Position numbers and translations under genes: made by a program. A stretch of 10,789 nucleotides of DNA from Rhodoferax sp. UBA4127 (GTDB lineage: Bacteria > Pseudomonadota > Gammaproteobacteria > Burkholderiales > Burkholderiaceae_C): positions 7,657 through 18,445 of the forward strand of contig DFWT01000146.1 in the NCBI GenBank assembly GCA_002381045.1. Direction: 5' to 3'. Within the stretch, counting starts at the first letter, position 1; the number at the start of each line of letters is the position of its first letter. Shown piece by piece: positions 6,641-10,789 of this stretch. The notes below the pieces were generated by a model, which did no database searches, was not told where the DNA came from, and saw nothing but the letters and a program-made list of their open reading frames with translations.

Positions 6641-6658
6641 GGACCCATTTTAGCGACG

Positions 6659-8140
6659 ATGATGCAGCCCAAATACCCCGCCGGCCTGATGTGGTTTCGA
6701 CGCGACCTGCGCCTTTTTGACAATGCCACGCTACACACCGCCTTGAGCCAGTGCGCGCAGGTGCACTGCGTGTTTGTGTTCGACAAAGCCATCCTGGACG
6801 CGCTGCCCCGAGCCGACCGGCGCGTAGAGTTCATCTGGGAATCGGTGTATGAGTTGAACAGCGCGTTGCAAGCGTGTGCCAACAGTCCCAGCGCCGGCCT
6901 GATCGTCTGCCACGCGGTGGCGCAAGAGGCGATTCCCGAGCTGGCTGCGCAATTGCAAGTGCAGGCGGTGTTTGCCGGGCGCGACTACGAGCCGCTACCC
7001 TTGCGGCGCGATTCGGTTGTGCAAGCTGCGTTAGCGCAGGCTGGCCGTGCCTTCATCACCTGCAAAGACCATGTGGTGTTTGAGCAGCGTGAGATCCTGA
7101 CCCAATCCGGTACGCCATATGGGGTGTTCACACCCTATAAAAACAACTGGCTGGCCCGTGTGACCCCCAAAGATTTGGCGACCCATGCTGTGACGCCATT
7201 GGCCGATCACTTGAGCCCACTCCCCGCCGGATTGAGGTTGCCGCTACCCAGCCTTCATGCGCTTGGGTTTGAACCCACCAACCTGAGTCAGCTGAGGATT
7301 CCGACCGGTGAGACTGGCGGGCAGTCCCTGCTGGAATCGTTCTTCGAGCGCATGGATGACTACCACGCCACCCGCGATTTCCCTGCCGTCAAAGGCCCAA
7401 GTTACCTGGGGGTGCACCTGCGGTTTGGCACGGTGTCGATCCGCCAACTGGCCAGCTTGGCCTTTCAGCGCCAAGCCACTGGCAGCCAGGGTGCAGCGGT
7501 GTGGTTGAGTGAACTCATCTGGCGCGATTTTTACGCGGCCATTTTGGCCAATTTTCCGCATGTGACTCATGGCGCCTTCAAGCCTGAGTACGACGCGATT
7601 CAGTGGGAGCAAGGGCCAGAGGCCGAGGCGCTTTTCAAGGCCTGGTGCGACGGCCAAACCGGCTACCCACTGGTCGACGCCGCCATGATGCAGCTCAATC
7701 AGACCGGTTACATGCACAACCGCCTGCGCATGGTGGCGGGCAGTTTTCTGGTCAAAGACCTGGGTCTCGACTGGCGCTGGGGCGAGAGGTACTTTGCGGA
7801 AAAACTCAACGACTTTGACTTGTCGGCCAACAATGGCGGTTGGCAATGGGTGGCGTCCAGTGGCTGCGACGCACAGCCCTACTTTCGCATCTTCAACCCG
7901 ATTAGCCAGAGTGAAAAATTTGACCCACAGGGCAAGTTCATCCGCCGCTATCTGCCGCAGCTAGGCCGACTATCTAACAAGGCCATCCACGCACCCTGGC
8001 TGGCCAAGCCAATTGAATTGCAAGCTGCGGGAATCACTTTGGGCACCGACTACCCAAACCCGGTAGTGCAGCACGACCAGGCACGCGTCAAGACGCTGGC
8101 CCGCTACGCCGCGGTCAAGAAAACAACGCTGCCGCAGTGA
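6659..8140 (+). CDS. phrB: Deoxyribodipyrimidine (CPD) photolyase, class I
   Basis: FAD-dependent enzyme that uses blue light to split cyclobutane pyrimidine dimers; 493 residues, against 472 for E. coli PhrB. The N-terminal antenna domain begins GLMWFRRDLRLFDNATL (9-25). Next come TPYGVFTPYKNNW (152-164) and the FAD-binding helical domain: LSELIWRDFYAAIL (283-296), TGYPLVDAAMMQLNQTGYMH (334-353), RLRMVAGSFLVKDL (355-368), LNDFDLSANNGGWQWVAS (383-400, with the Trp equivalent to E. coli W382) and PYFRIFNPISQSEKFDPQG (407-425). These point to CPD photolyase rather than a 6-4 photolyase or cryptochrome. Start codons ATG ATG at 6659 and 6662 are both possible. The open frame extends further upstream, but only antisense to algH and without homology. 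No good ribosome site is visible. It is convergent with gshA, with a repeat in between. Confidence 0.96.
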   Translation: MMQPKYPAGLMWFRRDLRLFDNATLHTALSQCAQVHCVFVFDKAILDALPRADRRVEFIWESVYELNSALQACANSPSAGLIVCHAVAQEAIPELAAQLQVQAVFAGRDYEPLPLRRDSVVQAALAQAGRAFITCKDHVVFEQREILTQSGTPYGVFTPYKNNWLARVTPKDLATHAVTPLADHLSPLPAGLRLPLPSLHALGFEPTNLSQLRIPTGETGGQSLLESFFERMDDYHATRDFPAVKGPSYLGVHLRFGTVSIRQLASLAFQRQATGSQGAAVWLSELIWRDFYAAILANFPHVTHGAFKPEYDAIQWEQGPEAEALFKAWCDGQTGYPLVDAAMMQLNQTGYMHNRLRMVAGSFLVKDLGLDWRWGERYFAEKLNDFDLSANNGGWQWVASSGCDAQPYFRIFNPISQSEKFDPQGKFIRRYLPQLGRLSNKAIHAPWLAKPIELQAAGITLGTDYPNPVVQHDQARVKTLARYAAVKKTTLPQ

Positions 8141-8155
8141 ACGTACCGAGACTGG

Positions 8156-8221
8156 ATCAATTCACTATTCATAGCTGCTTGCCCTTAATTTACAAGGGCT
8201 AGAGGGCTATTTCTTATAAAG
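8156..8221. repeat. AT-rich intergenic repeat, copy C, between phrB and gshA
   Basis: This copy occupies most of the 82-base gap between the convergent phrB and gshA genes and ends one base before the gshA stop codon. From ATAGCT at 8171 to AAAG at 8221 it matches copy A without gaps at 41 of 51 positions. The shared block GGGCTAGA, three variable bases, CTATTTCTTATAAAG is the best-conserved part. The left 15 bases (8156-8170) are poorly conserved compared with copies A and B. As with copy A, it sits where transcripts from both sides must end, so a bidirectional terminator or mRNA 3'-end role is possible. I see no strong GC stem with a T tract. Confidence 0.75.
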
Positions 8222-8222
8222 A

Positions 8223-9785
8223 CTAGGCAAAGTACCCAGCGACGAAATCTTCAAATGCCACACCGGGCGCGGCCTCGACACGTTGCAAGGCAAGCAGTGA
8301 CTCCGCCACACTGGACTGGAACTTGGTCTGGGTCGCAGACGGCAGTGAACTGGCTTGAAGCGACTGGGTGTGTGCTTGGGACATGGCAAACGCAAAGTCA
8401 AAGTACCCACCGTGTTGTTTGATGGCCTCAATGACCTGGGCGGATGGTGTCAGGTCCGGCTGATCGATGCGCTGGCGCAGCATCGTTAATGCAGCCTTGT
8501 AGCGCTGGCTTTGGTAAGCCGCGTCAAGCATGTCGGCAAACGGCTGCATGTCATCAAACAGCTCATGCGCCAGGGCGCGCAGAGGTTGCTCGCGGTTGTG
8601 CACCAGCAGCTGCAAATTGGGTTGGCGCCCACGATTAACCACGCGCTGTTTGTTCTCATCGTTTTCGCCTTGCTCGCGGCTGCTGATGGGCGGGCTGTCG
8701 CGAAACAGGCACATCAGCAGCAGCACATCGGCAAACAAGCCCTGCTCAGGTGTTATGCCGATGTCAATGAACGGATTCAGGTCAAACAGCCGCATCTCGA
8801 TGTACTGCACGCCCCGGGTTTTCAGCGCCTTGGCCGGGCGCATGCCATCGGGCGCAATGCGCTTGGGACGCATCGGGGCGTAAAACTCGGCCTCGAGTTG
8901 CAATACGCTGTCGCTAAGCTGTAGCCAGCGGTCGCCCTCGCGCACCCCGAGTTCGCCGTAATACGGGTCAGGGGTGCGGATGGCCGCCTCCAGGGCCTCG
9001 CAGTAACCGGCAAGCGAGTTGAAACTGATGCTTAACTTGTCCTGTGCATGGTTCTGGTAGCCCAGGTCACTCATGCGCAGGCTGGTGGCATAGGGGCCAT
9101 GCAGGGTGCCAGGCGCCAGTTCGACCAAGTCCGACGGATGCCCTTGTAAAAAAGATTTGCACAGCGCCGGTGAGGCGCCAAACAGGTAGGGAATCAACCA
9201 GCCAAAGCGTAGAAAATTGCGAATCAGCCCGAAATAGCGGTTACTGATGAACTGCTGCTGATCGCCCTCGCCGCCACAGCAATCCCGCAAGGTGTCCCAA
9301 AAGGCTTCGGGCAAAGACCAGTTGTAATGCGCACCCGCAATCGTCTGCATGGCCCGCCCGTAACGCAAACCCAAGCCTTCGCGGTAGGCCATCTTGAAGC
9401 GTGCCTCGTTCGACCGACCATAGTCGGCAATGGCAATGCTGGCATCCGGCCCAATCCGGCAGGGCATGGAACCTGCCCACAAAAATTCACCTTGCAGTTG
9501 CTGGGCGCTAAAACGGTGGATGTCGGTCAGGAAGTCGATTGGGTAACCCGGTTCGCTCGAAGGCGGCGTAATGAACTCCAACAGGGCTTCGGCATAGTCA
9601 GTGGTGATCCAGGGATGCGTCAGCTTCGCACCCAGCGCGGGCGGGTGGGGCGTATGTGCGAGCTGGCCCTGTCCATCCACCCGTAGGCATTCGCGCTCAT
9701 AACCGCGCACAACACCGCGAAGCGTTTTGGCTTGCGCGGCTTCAGAAAAACGCCGGACTTCGTTGCAACAGGTAAATTTCAGCAT
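8223..9785 (-). CDS. gshA: Glutamate-cysteine ligase (gamma-glutamylcysteine synthetase), E. coli GshA type
   Basis: First step of glutathione synthesis: ATP-dependent joining of the gamma-carboxyl of glutamate to cysteine, in the cytoplasm. Starting at the ATG at 9785-9783 gives 520 residues, against 518 in E. coli. Family landmarks are RGYERECLRVDGQG (27-40), THPWITTDYAEALLEFITP (56-74), MPCRIG (107-112), RFKMAYREGLGLRYGRAMQT (129-148), GAHYNWSLPEAFW (151-163), SLRMSDLGYQ (235-244) and YIEMRLFDLNPFIDIGI (328-344). An in-frame GTG at 9848 would add 21 residues (MAIAPVASLPYCAAKRNPLN...). I prefer 9785 because its length matches the family, although neither start has a clear ribosome site. The stop codon lies one base after repeat copy C. 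Expression is divergent from amn. No gshB is visible. Confidence 0.95.
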   Translation of the reverse strand: MLKFTCCNEVRRFSEAAQAKTLRGVVRGYERECLRVDGQGQLAHTPHPPALGAKLTHPWITTDYAEALLEFITPPSSEPGYPIDFLTDIHRFSAQQLQGEFLWAGSMPCRIGPDASIAIADYGRSNEARFKMAYREGLGLRYGRAMQTIAGAHYNWSLPEAFWDTLRDCCGGEGDQQQFISNRYFGLIRNFLRFGWLIPYLFGASPALCKSFLQGHPSDLVELAPGTLHGPYATSLRMSDLGYQNHAQDKLSISFNSLAGYCEALEAAIRTPDPYYGELGVREGDRWLQLSDSVLQLEAEFYAPMRPKRIAPDGMRPAKALKTRGVQYIEMRLFDLNPFIDIGITPEQGLFADVLLLMCLFRDSPPISSREQGENDENKQRVVNRGRQPNLQLLVHNREQPLRALAHELFDDMQPFADMLDAAYQSQRYKAALTMLRQRIDQPDLTPSAQVIEAIKQHGGYFDFAFAMSQAHTQSLQASSLPSATQTKFQSSVAESLLALQRVEAAPGVAFEDFVAGYFA

Positions 9786-9878
9786 GGGATTGAGCGGGTT
9801 TCTTTTGGCGGCGCAGTATGGCAGGCTTGCAACAGGAGCAATAGCCACATTGTCATGTCAACGTGAAACAATCCCGCC

Positions 9879-10789
9879 ATGTCTTATTTGCCCACTTTCA
9901 TCGCGCCAATGCGCTTCACCGACCCGGCGGCTGCGCTGCGCCAGGCCCAACTGATTTACGACACCAGCATTGCGCACCTGCGCCTGGCCATGCAGGCCTA
10001 TGTGCGGGGTGAAGAATTGCCCGGCCATGTGCGTGCTTGTTACCCGTTTGTACGGGTTCAAACTGACACCGCGACACGCCAGGATACGGCGCAAACCGCA
10101 CGCCTGAGCTACGGTTTTGTGGCAGGACCTGGGCGCTTTGAAACCACCCTGACGCGCCCGGACTTGTACGCCAACTACTACCTGCAACAGTTCACCCTGT
10201 TGCTGGACAACCACGGCGTGGAGCTGGAAGTGGGCACCAGCAACCAACCGATTCCGGTGCACTTTTCGTTTGCAGAAAACGAACACATAGAAGGCCAGAT
10301 GAGCGCGGTTCGGCGGGCCCGCATGCGCGACCAATTTGACCTGCCCGACCTGACGGCCATGGACGATGGCATTGCCAACGGCACTTTTGTGCCCAAAGCC
10401 GGTGAGGCTCAACCCTTGTCGCTGTTCACCGCACCGCGGGTGGATTATTCGCTGCAGCGGTTGCGCCACTACACGGGCACCGCGCCAGAGCATTTCCAGA
10501 ACTTTGTGCTGTTCACCAACTACCAGTTCTACATCGACGAGTTCATCCAGCTGGGCCACCAGTTGATGGCCGATCCGAATGCCGCCTACGACAGCTTCGT
10601 CGAGCCGGGCAACGGGGTCACGTCGCGCGACGATGGCAGCGCAGCAGCACCCGCCGCGCCGGGCCTGCGGCCGGCCCGGCTGCCGCAGATGCCGGCCTAC
10701 CACCTGCGGCGCGCCGATCACGGCGGCATCAGCATGGTCAACATCGGCGTCGGCCCGGCCAACGCCAAGACCATCACCGACCACATCGC
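9879..10789 (+). CDS. amn: AMP nucleosidase, N-terminal part (3' end outside the window)
   Basis: Hydrolyses AMP to adenine and ribose 5-phosphate, a purine salvage and energy-balance enzyme of the cytoplasm. 303 complete codons are visible; the E. coli enzyme has 484 residues, so about 180 are missing. The N-terminal regulatory domain region contains GRFETTLTRPDLYANYYLQQ (86-105, with E. coli-like TTTITRP...YL spacing). The better-conserved block VDYSLQRLRHYTG (188-200), FVLFTNYQFYIDEF (209-222), MPAYHL and VNIGVGPANAKTITDH follows and leads into the nucleoside-phosphorylase-like catalytic domain. The glycan-like DGSAAAPAAPGLRPARL linker near 252-268 is more Ala/Pro-rich than in E. coli. The ATG at 9879 lacks a strong ribosome site. 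From about 10505 onwards the codons become almost exclusively G- or C-ending, unlike the first half. Confidence 0.93.
   Translation, partial: MSYLPTFIAPMRFTDPAAALRQAQLIYDTSIAHLRLAMQAYVRGEELPGHVRACYPFVRVQTDTATRQDTAQTARLSYGFVAGPGRFETTLTRPDLYANYYLQQFTLLLDNHGVELEVGTSNQPIPVHFSFAENEHIEGQMSAVRRARMRDQFDLPDLTAMDDGIANGTFVPKAGEAQPLSLFTAPRVDYSLQRLRHYTGTAPEHFQNFVLFTNYQFYIDEFIQLGHQLMADPNAAYDSFVEPGNGVTSRDDGSAAAPAAPGLRPARLPQMPAYHLRRADHGGISMVNIGVGPANAKTITDHI

Noticed and set aside
6236..6658. N-terminal extension of the photolyase reading frame
   Set aside because: This part is antisense to algH and has no photolyase homology. The family N terminus (GLMWFRRDLRL) begins just after the ATG pair at 6659/6662.
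9849..9878. Promoter with TTGTCA as -35 for amn
   Set aside because: TTGTCA at 9850-9855 has no fitting -10 at 16-18 bases, and the start would fall inside the coding sequence.
9858..10784. Minus-strand open frame of 308 codons opposite amn
   Set aside because: The plus strand carries an unmistakable AMP nucleosidase through the same bases. The antisense frame has no domain pattern and results from GC-rich codon structure.

Overview
The window looks like chromosomal DNA of a betaproteobacterium of the order Burkholderiales, most likely a Comamonadaceae member close to Rhodoferax or Polaromonas. This rests on moderately high GC, the gene order algH-ruvX-pyrR-pyrB-pyrC', protein sequence style, and an AT-rich intergenic repeat of a kind I associate with that group. 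I could not run a search, so the genus is inference. Coding density is very high, and no gene-free stretch exceeds about 125 bases.

Left part (1-2705): two divergently transcribed halves of a ferric-iron-type ABC importer. The two-domain permease runs leftwards and is cut by the left edge. The ATPase runs rightwards. Only 46 bases separate them, and that gap contains most of a perfect 18-bp palindrome that also touches the ATPase start codon. No periplasmic binding-protein gene is visible.

Middle (2824-6640, minus strand): a tight five-gene cluster, read as algH -> ruvX -> pyrR -> pyrB -> pyrC'. Two junctions are ATGA overlaps and the others are gaps of 2 and 19 bases, so it is probably one transcript. 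It joins a conserved protein of unclear role (AlgH/YqgE) and a Holliday-junction resolvase-like or rRNA-processing nuclease (RuvX/YqgF) to pyrimidine synthesis: PyrR, aspartate carbamoyltransferase, and a dihydroorotase homologue that has lost its metal ligands. In Pseudomonas such a PyrC' is a structural partner of PyrB. A working dihydroorotase should therefore lie elsewhere in the genome.

Right part: a CPD photolyase gene (plus strand) diverges from algH. It converges on gshA, the glutamate-cysteine ligase gene (minus strand). gshA diverges from an AMP nucleosidase gene, amn, cut by the right edge.

Both convergent junctions (fbpC/pyrC' and phr/gshA) carry a copy of the same AT-rich repeat. 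A third, more diverged copy sits inside pyrC' and is translated. I found no RNA genes, CRISPR array, insertion sequence or novel multi-gene system. The points most worth a second look are the palindrome, the in-gene repeat, the catalytically dead PyrC', a Cys/His tail on the ABC ATPase, and a codon-usage shift inside amn near the right edge.
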